Assembly: GCF_947497695.1 (NCBI RefSeq)
Contig: NZ_CANMHM010000009.1
Location: forward strand, 34,608-98,607
Direction of reading: 5' to 3'
DNA length: 64,000 bases
Origin: an uncultured Polaribacter sp.
Lineage (GTDB): Bacteria; Bacteroidota; Bacteroidia; Flavobacteriales; Flavobacteriaceae
Shown: positions 1 to 9,813 of the stretch, in pieces
How the letters are laid out: each line of letters begins with the position of its first letter
Numbering within the stretch: the first letter of the stretch is position 1
Notes under the pieces: generated by a model
The model's input: only the letters and a program-made list of their open reading frames with translations
Databases searched by the model: none
Told to the model about the DNA's origin: nothing
Program-made: the position numbers and the translations under genes

Positions 1-2808
1 GTAAAGCCAGACGATATAATAGCTGGTGTTGCAGATTGGTACGCAACTTCTATTGCAGATGGATTCGATTTTGCAAATGTGTTGGTTAAAACACGTGAAG
101 GTCGTCCAATTCAAATCATGCCAAATAAAGAGGCAAATGGTACTACAAGTGCAAGAGTACAAGCTGCCGTTTTATCTTTATATGATGAACAATTACGTTT
201 AAAAGAACCTACCAAAGGAGGTGAAGCAATTTCTTGGTCAGATGCTGATAAAGAAATAGCAGCTAAATTAAACGAGTTAAAAGAAGCAAATAAATCCGTT
301 GTTCTTTTATCAGGTACCATGGCAAGTCCATCAACAGATAAAATTATTGCTGAGTTTTTAGTTGCAAATCCAAATGCGAAACATGTTATTTATGATGCTG
401 TTTCAGAAGATGCAGCAGCAGATGCTTTTAAAGCAATGTATGGTAAAAGAGCATTGCCTAATTATAAGTTACAAAATGCGGAAGCAATTGTTTCATTTGG
501 TGCAGATTTCTTAGGGGATTTTCATGGTGGTTTTGAAAAAAATTATGTCGCAGGTAGAAAATCAGAAACTGGTAAAATGTCTTACCATGTTCAAGTAGAA
601 AGTAATATGTCTCTTACAGGAGCAAATTCAGATAAAAGAGTGGTTGCAAAACCTTCTGATGTTGTTTTTGCTTTGATCAATTTATACAATCAAATTACAG
701 GAGCATCTGTTTCTTCAAATGCAACTCCTATTGACGGAGAAATTAAAAAATTAGCATCCGTACTTAAAAAAGCAGGCTCTAAAGGGGTTGTAATGACAGG
801 TATTAATGATGTAAATGCACAATTAATTTCTTTAGCAATTAACAAAGCTTTAAACAGTGAGATTTTAGATCCTAATACCTCTTTAAATATCCGTCAAGGT
901 AATTTTAAAGAAGTTCAGGCTTTAGTTTCAGATATGAAATCTGGTAAAATAGGAGGACTTTTAACTTTAAATATAGATCCTTCTTATTCTTTACCAAATG
1001 CATCAGAATTTACAGAAGCATTAAATAAAGTTGATTTAAAAGTAGCATTATCTGTAGAGAATAATGAAACAGTAAATGCAATGGAGTATGTGCTTCCTGC
1101 ATCACATTTCCTAGAATCTTGGGGAGACACTCATTTTTCCGAAGGAAATTATGGTTTAGTTCAACCTACAATTCAGCCTTTATTTAAAACGCGTCAAATT
1201 CAAGACACGTTGTTAAAGTTAACTGGTAATAGTACTTCTTATTATGACTATTTAAAAAGTTTTTGGTCTACTAATGTTTTAAACGGAGCTTCATGGAATA
1301 AAGCTTTACATAATGGTTTTTTCACAAAGTCATCTTCAACCAGTACTGAACAATTAGCAGATGTTTCTATTGCTGATGCAGCTAGTTTATTAAAGAAGAA
1401 TACAAAAGCTTCAGCAATGGAGTTAAACTTATATATTAAAACTGGTTTAGGAGATGGTAAGCAAGCAAACAATCCTTGGTTACAAGAATTACCAGATCCA
1501 ATAACAAGAGCTTCTTGGGATAATTACTTAACAATGTCTTTGGCAGATGCAAAAGTATTAGGTTTTTCTAATCCTGTAAAAGATAACGGAGCAATTAATG
1601 GAGATTTTGCAAAGGTTTCTGTTAATGGTAAAGAAGTTACAGTTCCAGTATTAATTCAACCAGGTCAAGCAAAAGGATCTGTTGGTTTAGCTGTTGGTTT
1701 TGGTAAGACTTTTGGTTTAAAAGAAGAAATGCAAGTAGGTGTTAATGCATATCCATTATACACTAATGCAAATAATATTCAATACGGAGTATCAATAGAA
1801 AAAGTATCTGGTACACATAAGTTTGCTTGTACGCAAGTGCAAAAAACTATTGCAGGTAGACATGATATTTTAAAAGTTGCTTCCCTAAAAGAAGTTACAA
1901 GTAGTGCAGATCCAAAACATTCTTGGAACAAACCAGCTTTTGTTTCTTATGATCATCAAGAAGTAGAAGCAAAATCTATTGATTTATGGGATGAGCACAA
2001 TAGAGAAGTTGGTCATCATTTTAATTTATCTATTGACTTAACATCTTGTACAGGTTGTGGAGCGTGTGTTGTAGCATGTCATGCAGAAAATAATGTACCT
2101 GTTGTTGGTAAAAATGAAGTTAGAATTGGTAGAGATATGCATTGGTTGCGTATTGATAGATATTATTCTTCTGAAGTTGAAACACGTGAAGAAGCTAAAG
2201 AAATGGGCTTAAGTGGTGGAGACTTATACAAAGTTTTAGAAACAGAAGCAGAAAACCCTGAGGTTACTTTTCAACCAATGATGTGTCAGCATTGTAATCA
2301 TGCTCCTTGTGAGACTGTTTGTCCTGTTGCTGCAACAACTCATGGTCGTCAAGGTCAAAATCAAATGACTTATAATAGATGTGTGGGTACAAGATATTGT
2401 GCAAACAACTGTCCATATAGAGTTCGTCGTTTTAATTGGTTTAAGTACAATAATAATGATGAATTTGACTTTAATATGAACAACGAATATGGTAAAATGG
2501 TTTTAAACCCAGATGTTGTAGTGCGTTCTAGAGGAGTTATGGAAAAATGCTCTATGTGTATTCAAATGACACAAGCAACTATTTTAAAAGCAAAGAAAGA
2601 AGGTAGAGCAGTAAAAACAGACGAATTTGAAACAGCTTGTTCATCTGCATGTACTACAGGTTCTTTGGTTTTTGGAGATGTAAATAATAAAGAAGATAAA
2701 GTAGCTGCCTTAGCAGAAGATAAAAAAGCATACCATGTATTAGATTATCTTCAAACGAAGCCTAATGTAGTATATCAAGTAAAAGTAAAGAATACAAACG
2801 AAGCGTAA
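1..2808 (+). CDS. actB: Alternative complex III subunit ActB, 5' partial
   Basis: Iron-sulfur subunit of alternative complex III (menaquinol:acceptor oxidoreductase). Frame 1 is open from the first base, so the true start and any Tat signal lie upstream; a GTG at 79 is internal. The visible 935 residues hold a molybdopterin-oxidoreductase-like region without obvious cofactor residues, then a ferredoxin-like region starting near visible residue 683. The cysteine clusters are CTGCGACVVAC, CQHCNHAPCETVCP, CVGTRYCANNCP, KCSMC and ACSSACTTG, consistent with several cubane clusters. actC follows after 62 bases and the rest of the act-cox operon is collinear. ActA (multihaem) should lie just upstream, outside the window. 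Confidence 0.95.
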   Translation, partial: VKPDDIIAGVADWYATSIADGFDFANVLVKTREGRPIQIMPNKEANGTTSARVQAAVLSLYDEQLRLKEPTKGGEAISWSDADKEIAAKLNELKEANKSVVLLSGTMASPSTDKIIAEFLVANPNAKHVIYDAVSEDAAADAFKAMYGKRALPNYKLQNAEAIVSFGADFLGDFHGGFEKNYVAGRKSETGKMSYHVQVESNMSLTGANSDKRVVAKPSDVVFALINLYNQITGASVSSNATPIDGEIKKLASVLKKAGSKGVVMTGINDVNAQLISLAINKALNSEILDPNTSLNIRQGNFKEVQALVSDMKSGKIGGLLTLNIDPSYSLPNASEFTEALNKVDLKVALSVENNETVNAMEYVLPASHFLESWGDTHFSEGNYGLVQPTIQPLFKTRQIQDTLLKLTGNSTSYYDYLKSFWSTNVLNGASWNKALHNGFFTKSSSTSTEQLADVSIADAASLLKKNTKASAMELNLYIKTGLGDGKQANNPWLQELPDPITRASWDNYLTMSLADAKVLGFSNPVKDNGAINGDFAKVSVNGKEVTVPVLIQPGQAKGSVGLAVGFGKTFGLKEEMQVGVNAYPLYTNANNIQYGVSIEKVSGTHKFACTQVQKTIAGRHDILKVASLKEVTSSADPKHSWNKPAFVSYDHQEVEAKSIDLWDEHNREVGHHFNLSIDLTSCTGCGACVVACHAENNVPVVGKNEVRIGRDMHWLRIDRYYSSEVETREEAKEMGLSGGDLYKVLETEAENPEVTFQPMMCQHCNHAPCETVCPVAATTHGRQGQNQMTYNRCVGTRYCANNCPYRVRRFNWFKYNNNDEFDFNMNNEYGKMVLNPDVVVRSRGVMEKCSMCIQMTQATILKAKKEGRAVKTDEFETACSSACTTGSLVFGDVNNKEDKVAALAEDKKAYHVLDYLQTKPNVVYQVKVKNTNEA

Positions 2809-2870
2809 TAAAATTCAAAGTTTAATATCTTTGAAAGTTTAAAAACTATTATAAACTAAGTAATAAAAAT

Positions 2871-4325
2871 ATGTCTCATTACGAAGCACCCATAAGGGAA
2901 CCTTTAGTATTAGGTGATAAAAGTTATCACGATATTACAGAAGACATTGCAAAGCCAATAGAAGGTACTGCAAATAAAAACTGGTACATCGCATTTTATA
3001 TTTCATTAGCAGCAATGCTTTGGGGATTTGGATGTATTTTTTACACTATTGGTACTGGTATTGGAGTTTGGGGATTAAACAAGAACATTGGATGGGCTTG
3101 GGATATCACAAACTTTGTTTGGTGGGTTGGTATTGGTCACGCTGGTACATTGATTTCAGCAGTACTTTTATTATTTCGCCAAAAATGGAGAATGGCAATT
3201 AACCGTTCTGCAGAGGCAATGACAATTTTTGCCGTTTTTCAAGCAGGATTATTTCCTATTATTCACATGGGACGTCCTTGGAATGCATATTGGGTATTGC
3301 CACTTCCAAATCAATTTGGTTCGTTATGGGTAAACTTTAACTCTCCATTATTATGGGATGTGTTTGCAATATCAACTTATTTATCTGTATCATTAGTTTT
3401 CTGGTGGACAGGTTTATTACCAGATTTTGCAATGATTCGTGATAGAGCTGTTAAGCCATTTCAAAAGAAAATTTACGCATTATTATCATTTGGTTGGTCT
3501 GGTAGAGCAAAAGACTGGCAACGTTTTGAAGAAGTATCATTGGTACTTGCTGGTTTAGCAACACCATTAGTACTTTCTGTACATACAATTGTATCTATGG
3601 ATTTTGCTACATCAATCAATCCAGGTTGGCACTCAACTATTTTTCCTCCTTATTTCGTAGCAGGAGCAATCTTTTCAGGATTTGCAATGGTGCAAACTCT
3701 TTTAGGAATTATGAGAAAAGTTACAAATCTTGAAGATTATATTACACGTATTCACGTAGAATATATGAACATTGTAATTATTGTAACAGGTGGTATTGTT
3801 GCTGTAGCTTATGCAACAGAATTTTTTATAGCATGGTACACAGGTTCTCCTTATGAAAACTATACCTATTTATCTGTAGGTGCTGCAACAGGTCCTTATG
3901 CTTGGGCTTTCTGGTCTCTAATAATATTTAATATTATTACACCACAATTATTATGGATTAAGAAATTTAGAAGAAGCTTTATCATTACTTTTATTATTTC
4001 AATTGCAATTAATATTGGTATGTGGTTTGAGCGTTTTGATATTATTGCAATTGTATTAAGTAAAGGTCACTTACCATCTACTTGGTGGCGTTTTGAGCCT
4101 ACATTTGTAGACGTAGGTATCTTTATAGGAACAATAGGATTTTTCTTTGTATTATTCTTATTGTATGCAAGAACCTTCCCTGTTATTGCACAAGCAGAAG
4201 TAAAAACAATATTAAAATCTTCTGGTGAATTTTATAAGAAGAGAAGAGAACAAGGGATACCAACAAAACCTGCTATTGTGATAGCTAATGATGCAGGTTT
4301 AAATGATAAATCTAATAAAGAATAA
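2871..4325 (+). CDS. actC: Alternative complex III subunit ActC, NrfD-like quinol-binding membrane protein
   Basis: Integral membrane subunit of alternative complex III, 484 residues. It belongs to the NrfD/PsrC family and, by family knowledge, carries the menaquinol oxidation site. About ten hydrophobic segments are visible, beginning near residue 38 (WYIAFYISLAAMLWGFG), with the family-typical glycine/tryptophan-rich loops (WWVGIGHAGTLISA, HMGRPWNAYW). It lies between actB and actD, with only two bases before actD, so the genes are surely co-transcribed. Start is ATG after an AT-rich spacer; no Shine-Dalgarno is visible, as usual in this phylum. Confidence 0.95.
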   Translation: MSHYEAPIREPLVLGDKSYHDITEDIAKPIEGTANKNWYIAFYISLAAMLWGFGCIFYTIGTGIGVWGLNKNIGWAWDITNFVWWVGIGHAGTLISAVLLLFRQKWRMAINRSAEAMTIFAVFQAGLFPIIHMGRPWNAYWVLPLPNQFGSLWVNFNSPLLWDVFAISTYLSVSLVFWWTGLLPDFAMIRDRAVKPFQKKIYALLSFGWSGRAKDWQRFEEVSLVLAGLATPLVLSVHTIVSMDFATSINPGWHSTIFPPYFVAGAIFSGFAMVQTLLGIMRKVTNLEDYITRIHVEYMNIVIIVTGGIVAVAYATEFFIAWYTGSPYENYTYLSVGAATGPYAWAFWSLIIFNIITPQLLWIKKFRRSFIITFIISIAINIGMWFERFDIIAIVLSKGHLPSTWWRFEPTFVDVGIFIGTIGFFFVLFLLYARTFPVIAQAEVKTILKSSGEFYKKRREQGIPTKPAIVIANDAGLNDKSNKE

Positions 4326-4327
4326 TT

Positions 4328-4855
4328 ATGGAATCATCAAAAGTTATTCACGCGTTTTATAATGATGATGAGATTGTGCTTGATGCAGTAAAAACTGTAA
4401 AAGCAAAAGGTCATCACATAGAAGAAGTATTTTGTCCTTTTCCAGTACATGGTTTAGACAAAGCAATGGGATTAGCACCAACAAGATTGGCAATTACTGC
4501 TTTCATTTATGGAATCACAGGATTATCATTTGCTATTTGGATGACTAATTATATGATGATTCAAAATTGGCCAATGGATATCGGAGGTAAACCAAGTTTT
4601 TCTTGGGCAGAAAATATGCCAGCATTTGTGCCGATTATGTTTGAATTAACAGTATTTTTCGCAGCCCATTTAATGGTTATAACTTTCTATATGAGAAGTA
4701 GATTATGGCCTTTTAAAGATGCAGAAAATCCAGATCCTAGAACTACAGATGATCATTTCTTGATGGAAATACCTGTACATAACAATGAAGCTGAAATTAC
4801 TGCTTTATTAGCAACAACAGGAGCTGTAGAAATTAATATAGTAGACAAGCACTAA
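4328..4855 (+). CDS. actD: Alternative complex III subunit ActD (DUF3341)
   Basis: Small membrane subunit of 175 residues. The N-terminal cytoplasmic part (VIHAFYNDDEIVLDAVKTVK) and the motif FCPFPVHGLDKAMGL match the DUF3341/ActD family. Two transmembrane segments follow, at about residues 57-78 and 100-122, then a charged tail. No cofactor ligands are evident, and its role is thought to be structural. It starts two bases after actC and ends ten bases before actE. Confidence 0.93.
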   Translation: MESSKVIHAFYNDDEIVLDAVKTVKAKGHHIEEVFCPFPVHGLDKAMGLAPTRLAITAFIYGITGLSFAIWMTNYMMIQNWPMDIGGKPSFSWAENMPAFVPIMFELTVFFAAHLMVITFYMRSRLWPFKDAENPDPRTTDDHFLMEIPVHNNEAEITALLATTGAVEINIVDKH

Positions 4856-4865
4856 TATATAGATA

Positions 4866-5414
4866 ATGAAGAATTTTAAATTAATTATCGCTCTAGTTAT
4901 TTTTACAAGTATGGTTTCTTGTAATGATAAACGTACGCCTCAACTACAATACATGCCAGATATGTACGAATCTGTACCTTATAATACAGATGGAGACAAT
5001 GGTTTAAATGGTAATCCTGTAAATAGCAAACCTGTTGCAGGTACTATTTTTAGAGGTGGTCATCCTGCCTATGATATCCCTGATACAAATGAAGGTTATC
5101 AGAAAGCTAAGACTGAGTTAAAATCTCCGCTTGAAAAATCCGAAGAAAATTTAGAAAATGGTAAAAAGATGTACACAATTTACTGTATTTCTTGCCATGG
5201 AAAAAAAGGAAATGGAAATGGTTATTTATCTCAAGCAGAAAAGTTTGAAGGAATACCAAGTTACAAAGATAGAGACATTACTGAAGGAAGTATTTACCAC
5301 GTGTTAATGCATGGTAAAAATTTAATGGGTTCTCACTCATCTCAATTAACGTATAAAGAACGCTGGCAAATTGCTCAGTACGTAGAAGTTTTACGTGCAG
5401 ATTTATTAAAATAA
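4866..5414 (+). CDS. actE: Alternative complex III subunit ActE, monohaem cytochrome c lipoprotein
   Basis: Periplasm-facing lipoprotein of 182 residues with one c-type haem. A short signal ends in a lipobox with the lipid-carrying Cys at residue 19 (TSMVSC). Haem attachment is CISCH (C107, C110, H111), and a methionine in HGKNLMGSHSS is the likely axial ligand. The spacer before the haem domain is polar. In this family ActE passes electrons from the complex to the oxidase or to a soluble cytochrome. The adjacent CoxB has no fused haem domain, so ActE is the obvious local donor to CuA (inference). Confidence 0.93.
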   Translation: MKNFKLIIALVIFTSMVSCNDKRTPQLQYMPDMYESVPYNTDGDNGLNGNPVNSKPVAGTIFRGGHPAYDIPDTNEGYQKAKTELKSPLEKSEENLENGKKMYTIYCISCHGKKGNGNGYLSQAEKFEGIPSYKDRDITEGSIYHVLMHGKNLMGSHSSQLTYKERWQIAQYVEVLRADLLK

Positions 5415-5440
5415 TTACAAAAAGATAGAATACTAAAGAT

Positions 5441-6844
5441 ATGTATCAATTCTCAGGTAAATTAAAGACATTCTCATTAGCACTAATACTTATTGGTTTG
5501 GTGGGAATTGCATGGGGTTTTTATTCAGCACCAACAACTGTTGAACAAGCCAAAGATATTATTGCACATCAATCTGCACATGGAGATAGTCATGAAACTT
5601 CTCATGGAGATGTAAAAGGAGATACTCATTTACATAGTGAACATGCTTCTGCAGATGCTCATAGTGAGCATCATGATGCATCTCACGATGAACATGTTTT
5701 TCATCAATTACAAAACAAACCTTGGGCAGCAATATATGTAGCATTATTTTTCTTTTTAGGATTAACATTACTGGTTTTGGCTTTTTATGCAATTCAAAGA
5801 GTAGCACAAGCAGGTTGGTCTGTTGTGTTATTTAGAGTGATGGAAGCTATTACAGCAAATTTAGTTCCTACATCTATCGTAATGCTAATTGTTATTATAG
5901 GGGCTGTTATGCATTTAAATCATCTTTTTCCTTGGATGGCAGAAGGTACTTTTACACCAGGTCATGAAAATTATGACGCAATTGTTGCAGGTAAGTCTTG
6001 GTGGATGAATTTACCAGGTTGGGCAATTAGAAGTGTTCTTTATTTAGCTATTTGGAATGCCTACAGATTTTTTATCAGAAAAAATTCAATTAAAGAAGAT
6101 ACTGCTAATGACAATGGTAAAACATACAAATCAAATTATAATGTTTCTGTTATTTTCTTATTCCTATTTATGATTACTGAATCTATGATGGCTTGGGACT
6201 GGATTATGGGATTAGATCCTCATTGGTTTTCAACTTTATTTAGCTGGTATGTCTTATCTAGTTTATTAGTTAGTGCAGTAACAGTGATTGCTCTTGTTAC
6301 TATTTATTTAAGATCTAAAGGTGTTTTACCAGCAGTTAATGATAGCCATATTCACGATTTAGCTAAATTTATGTTTGGTTTTTCTATATTTTGGACCTAT
6401 TTATGGTTTGCACAATTTATGTTAATTTGGTATGCAGATATTCCTGAAGAAGGAGTTTATTTTGCACAACGTTTTAACGAATATAAGGTGCCCTTTTTAG
6501 CAATGGTGGTTATGAACTTTGTTTTTCCTGTATTAGTCCTATTAAACAGTGATTTTAAAAGCTTACCATGGTTTGTTATACTTGGTGGTGTTGTAATACT
6601 TGTAGGACACTATATTGATATTTTTGTAATGATTATGCCAGGAACAGTTGGTGGTCAATGGTCTTTTGGTATTGCAGAATTTGGTTCTTTATTATTTTTC
6701 TTAGGCCTATTTATTTACGCTACATTTAGCTCTTTTGCAAAAGCGAATCCAATACCGAAAGCAAATCCTTTCTTAAAAGAAAGTGAACATTTCCATTATT
6801 ATAATATTGAACACAGAGGTGAGGGTTCAGATGCTCATCACTAA
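5441..6844 (+). CDS. actF: Alternative complex III subunit ActF with His-rich periplasmic loop
   Basis: Second large membrane subunit, 467 residues, about ten transmembrane segments, a paralogue of ActC in the NrfD-related fold. The first membrane segment (residues 10-28) is followed by a loop at 41-90 with 13 histidines plus many Asp/Glu residues. The second segment begins near 95. Long polar insertions here are not part of the conserved core, and the His density suggests metal binding (inference). coxB starts 37 bases downstream in the same operon. Confidence 0.92.
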   Translation: MYQFSGKLKTFSLALILIGLVGIAWGFYSAPTTVEQAKDIIAHQSAHGDSHETSHGDVKGDTHLHSEHASADAHSEHHDASHDEHVFHQLQNKPWAAIYVALFFFLGLTLLVLAFYAIQRVAQAGWSVVLFRVMEAITANLVPTSIVMLIVIIGAVMHLNHLFPWMAEGTFTPGHENYDAIVAGKSWWMNLPGWAIRSVLYLAIWNAYRFFIRKNSIKEDTANDNGKTYKSNYNVSVIFLFLFMITESMMAWDWIMGLDPHWFSTLFSWYVLSSLLVSAVTVIALVTIYLRSKGVLPAVNDSHIHDLAKFMFGFSIFWTYLWFAQFMLIWYADIPEEGVYFAQRFNEYKVPFLAMVVMNFVFPVLVLLNSDFKSLPWFVILGGVVILVGHYIDIFVMIMPGTVGGQWSFGIAEFGSLLFFLGLFIYATFSSFAKANPIPKANPFLKESEHFHYYNIEHRGEGSDAHH

Positions 6845-6881
6845 CAAATAATTAAATCAAAATAATTAAGACTAGATAAAT

Positions 6882-7889
6882 ATGTTAGCTCTATTTTATA
6901 TTTTTATAGCTGTTGCAATTGGTGTAAGTTTTTGGCAAATAACCAGAATTTTAGACTTTAGAGGCGTAATTGCTACAGATGAAGACAACGCAAAGCAAGG
7001 TGTATATGCCATTTATTTTATGGTATTTTTATACATAATGATGATTTATTGTTTAATCTTCATGAATGTAGTGATGTTACCAGAGTCTGCATCTATTGAG
7101 GGTGAGCATGATGACAGATTGTTTGATATGACTTTTTGGTTGATTGGTATTGTACAATTTGCTATGCAATTCTTAATCTTCTACTTTACTTTTAAATATA
7201 GAGGAGAAAAAGGCAAAAAAGCAAAGTTTTATGCTGATAGTCATAAATTAGAATTAATCTGGACAATCACTCCAGCAGTAGTTTTAGTATTTTTAATCGG
7301 ATATGGATTATGGCAATGGAACAACGTTATGGATTTATCAGATGAAAATGATGCTGTTGTTATTGAAGTATATTCTCAACAATTTAGATGGGATGCACGT
7401 TATGCAGGAGAAGACAATACCTTAGGTTTAGGAAACGTAAATTATATAAAAGGTATGAACACTATGGGTGTTGATATGTCTGATAAGAATTCACAAGACG
7501 ATAAACAAGTCACAGAATTATACTTACCTAAAGGTAGAAAAATACACTTTAAGTTCCGTTCTCAAGATGTTTTACATTCAGCTTATATGCCACACTTTAG
7601 GGCACAGATGAATTGTGTACCTGGTATGGTTACTGAATTTGGTTTTACACCAAAGTACACTACCGAAGAAATGAGAAGAAAAGAAGAAGTTATTAAAAAG
7701 ACGAATGGTATTAACAAAATAAGAAAAGAAAAAGGTGAAGAGCCTTATGTATTTGATTATCTTTTGTTATGTAATAAAATTTGTGGAGCTTCTCATTACA
7801 ACATGCAAATGAAAATTACAGTGGTAGAGGAAGAAGAGTATAACAAATGGATTGCAGAACAACCAACGTTAGCATCAGTTATTAAATAA
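6882..7889 (+). CDS. coxB: Cytochrome c oxidase subunit II (CuA)
   Basis: CuA subunit of the terminal oxidase, 335 residues. Hydrophobic segments lie near 1-20, 43-66, 84-108 and 123-146, so there is more membrane anchor than the usual two helices. The CuA ligands are visible: a His in DVLHSAYMPHFRAQ, then C297, C301, H305 and M308 in CNKICGASHYNM. A charged insertion of about 45 residues (rich in Lys/Glu, after FGFTPKYTTEEM) separates the His loop from the Cys loop. There is no C-terminal haem c domain, so this is not a caa3-type fusion. Confidence 0.95.
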   Translation: MLALFYIFIAVAIGVSFWQITRILDFRGVIATDEDNAKQGVYAIYFMVFLYIMMIYCLIFMNVVMLPESASIEGEHDDRLFDMTFWLIGIVQFAMQFLIFYFTFKYRGEKGKKAKFYADSHKLELIWTITPAVVLVFLIGYGLWQWNNVMDLSDENDAVVIEVYSQQFRWDARYAGEDNTLGLGNVNYIKGMNTMGVDMSDKNSQDDKQVTELYLPKGRKIHFKFRSQDVLHSAYMPHFRAQMNCVPGMVTEFGFTPKYTTEEMRRKEEVIKKTNGINKIRKEKGEEPYVFDYLLLCNKICGASHYNMQMKITVVEEEEYNKWIAEQPTLASVIK

Positions 7890-7922
7890 TTATAATTAAA
7901 AGACACTACAAATTAAAAGATT

Positions 7923-9704
7923 ATGTCAGAACATCATCATAAAGAAACATTTGTAACAAAATACATATTTAGTCAAGATCATAAAATGATTTCTAAGCAA
8001 TTCTTGGTTACAGGAATAATTATGGGAATTATAGCTGTTATGATGTCTATGTTAATGAGACTACAACTTGCATGGCCAGAAAAATCTTTTTCTATAGTTG
8101 AAGCATTTTTAGGGCATCATCAAACAGATGGTGTTATGGATCCAGATTTTTATTTAGCTTTGGTTACTATACATGGTACTATAATGGTATTCTTTGTTTT
8201 AACTGCGGGTTTAAGTGGTACGTTTTCTAATTTACTAATACCATTACAACTTGGAGCAAGAGATATGGCTTCAGGGTTTATGAATATGGTATCTTATTGG
8301 TTGTTTTTCCTATCTAGTGTAATTATGGTTTGCTCATTTTTTATTGAAGCAGGACCTGCATCATCAGGTTGGACAATCTATCCACCATTATCTGCATTAC
8401 CACAAGCAATTCCAGGTTCTGGAACAGGTATGACCCTTTGGTTAGTTTCTATGTCAATATTTGTTGCTTCATCTTTAATTGGGGCATTAAACTATATTGT
8501 AACTGTTTTTAATTTAAGAACTAAAGGAATGAAGATGACAAGAATGCCATTAACAATTTGGGCATTTTTTGTAACAGCTATTATAGGTGTTGTTTCATTT
8601 CCTGTATTGTTATCTGCAGCATTATTATTAATGTTCGATAGAAGTTTTGGTACTTCTTTTTACTTATCTGATATTTTTATATCTGGTGAAGTATTGCATT
8701 ATCAAGGAGGATCACCAGTTTTATATGAACACTTATTTTGGTTCTTAGGGCATCCAGAGGTTTATATTGTATTGTTACCAGCATTAGGTATCACATCAGA
8801 AATTATATCAACCCACTCTAGAAAACCAATTTTTGGATATAGAGCAATGATAGGTTCTATCTTAGCAATTGCATTCTTATCTACAATTGTATGGGGGCAT
8901 CACATGTTTATTTCAGGTATGAATCCTTTTTTAGGGTCTGTATTTACTTTTACAACCTTATTAATTGCAATTCCTTCAGCTGTAAAAGCTTTTAATTATA
9001 TCACTACTTTATGGAAAGGAAATCTCCAATTAAACCCAGCAATGTTATTTTCTATTGGATTAGTTTCTACTTTTGTTACAGGAGGTTTAACAGGTTTAGT
9101 TCTTGGAGATTCTGCACTAGATATTAATATACATGATACTTACTTTGTAGTAGCACACTTTCACTTAGTAATGGGAGTATCTGCAATTTTTGGAATGTAT
9201 GCTGGTATTTACCACTGGTTCCCTAAAATGTACGGTAGAATGATGAATAAAACTTTAGGCTATTGGCATTTTTGGATTACAATTATCTGTTCTTATGGTG
9301 TTTTCTGGCCAATGCATTTTATTGGTTTGGCAGGTTTACCAAGAAGATATTATACAAATACAAACTTTCCAATGTTTGATGATTTATCAGATATCAATGT
9401 AGTAATTACAATGTTTGCTTTTGTTGGTGGTCTTGCTCAGATATTATTTATTGCTAATTTCTTTATCTCAATGTATAGAGGACAAAAGGCAACACAAAAT
9501 CCTTGGAAATCGAACACTTTAGAATGGACAACTCCTGTTGAACACATTCATGGAAATTGGCCTGGAAAATTACCAGAAGTACATAGATGGGCTTATGATT
9601 ACAGTAAAAGAGTCGATCCAAAAGATGATGATAGTGATTACTTACATGGTCAAGATTACGTTTTACAAACGACTCCTTTATTAGAAGGAGAAGAAGAATC
9701 TTAA
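7923..9704 (+). CDS. coxA: Cytochrome c oxidase subunit I (haem-copper, type A1)
   Basis: Catalytic subunit, 593 residues, twelve-helix core. Haem and copper ligands are visible: H84 (TIHGTIMVF), H277 in GHPEVY with the cross-linking Y281, H326-H327 (WGHHMF), and H412/H414 (VVAHFHLVMG). E279 of HPEV marks a type A1 oxidase. The D-channel residues N103, D114 and N121 keep the canonical spacing, so the enzyme should pump protons. It is the last gene of the act-cox operon; subunits III and IV are not here. A strong terminator follows within 30 bases. Confidence 0.96.
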   Translation: MSEHHHKETFVTKYIFSQDHKMISKQFLVTGIIMGIIAVMMSMLMRLQLAWPEKSFSIVEAFLGHHQTDGVMDPDFYLALVTIHGTIMVFFVLTAGLSGTFSNLLIPLQLGARDMASGFMNMVSYWLFFLSSVIMVCSFFIEAGPASSGWTIYPPLSALPQAIPGSGTGMTLWLVSMSIFVASSLIGALNYIVTVFNLRTKGMKMTRMPLTIWAFFVTAIIGVVSFPVLLSAALLLMFDRSFGTSFYLSDIFISGEVLHYQGGSPVLYEHLFWFLGHPEVYIVLLPALGITSEIISTHSRKPIFGYRAMIGSILAIAFLSTIVWGHHMFISGMNPFLGSVFTFTTLLIAIPSAVKAFNYITTLWKGNLQLNPAMLFSIGLVSTFVTGGLTGLVLGDSALDINIHDTYFVVAHFHLVMGVSAIFGMYAGIYHWFPKMYGRMMNKTLGYWHFWITIICSYGVFWPMHFIGLAGLPRRYYTNTNFPMFDDLSDINVVITMFAFVGGLAQILFIANFFISMYRGQKATQNPWKSNTLEWTTPVEHIHGNWPGKLPEVHRWAYDYSKRVDPKDDDSDYLHGQDYVLQTTPLLEGEEES

Positions 9705-9730
9705 AATCATTACTTTACAAAATATATTAA

Positions 9731-9760
9731 AAACCTTTCCAATTTGGAAAGGTTTTTTTG
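9731..9760 (+). terminator. Rho-independent terminator of act-cox operon
   Basis: A perfect 10-bp stem (AAACCTTTCC / GGAAAGGTTT) with a 5-base loop is followed by a T run, 26 bases after the coxA stop codon. Confidence 0.9.
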
Positions 9761-9800
9761 TTGTGTAACATTTCTTACAAAAATGTATTTTAAAAACATT

Positions 9801-9808
9801 TATCTTTG
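9801..9808 (+). promoter_or_regulatory. Putative -7 box TATCTTTG of ruvB
   Basis: Exact match to the Bacteroidota -7 consensus TAnnTTTG. It ends only five bases before the ruvB ATG, which would place the transcript start at or next to the start codon. No convincing TTG is seen at the usual -33 spacing. Confidence 0.55.
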
Positions 9809-9813
9809 TAGTT

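Noticed and set aside
79..2808. GTG at 79 as the start of actB
   Set aside because: The frame is open to the window edge and the upstream residues read as normal protein; the gene simply enters from outside.
5559..5807. Reverse-strand His-rich frame opposite actF
   Set aside because: It is the shadow of the repetitive CAT/ATG-rich loop of actF, with no start context or homology.
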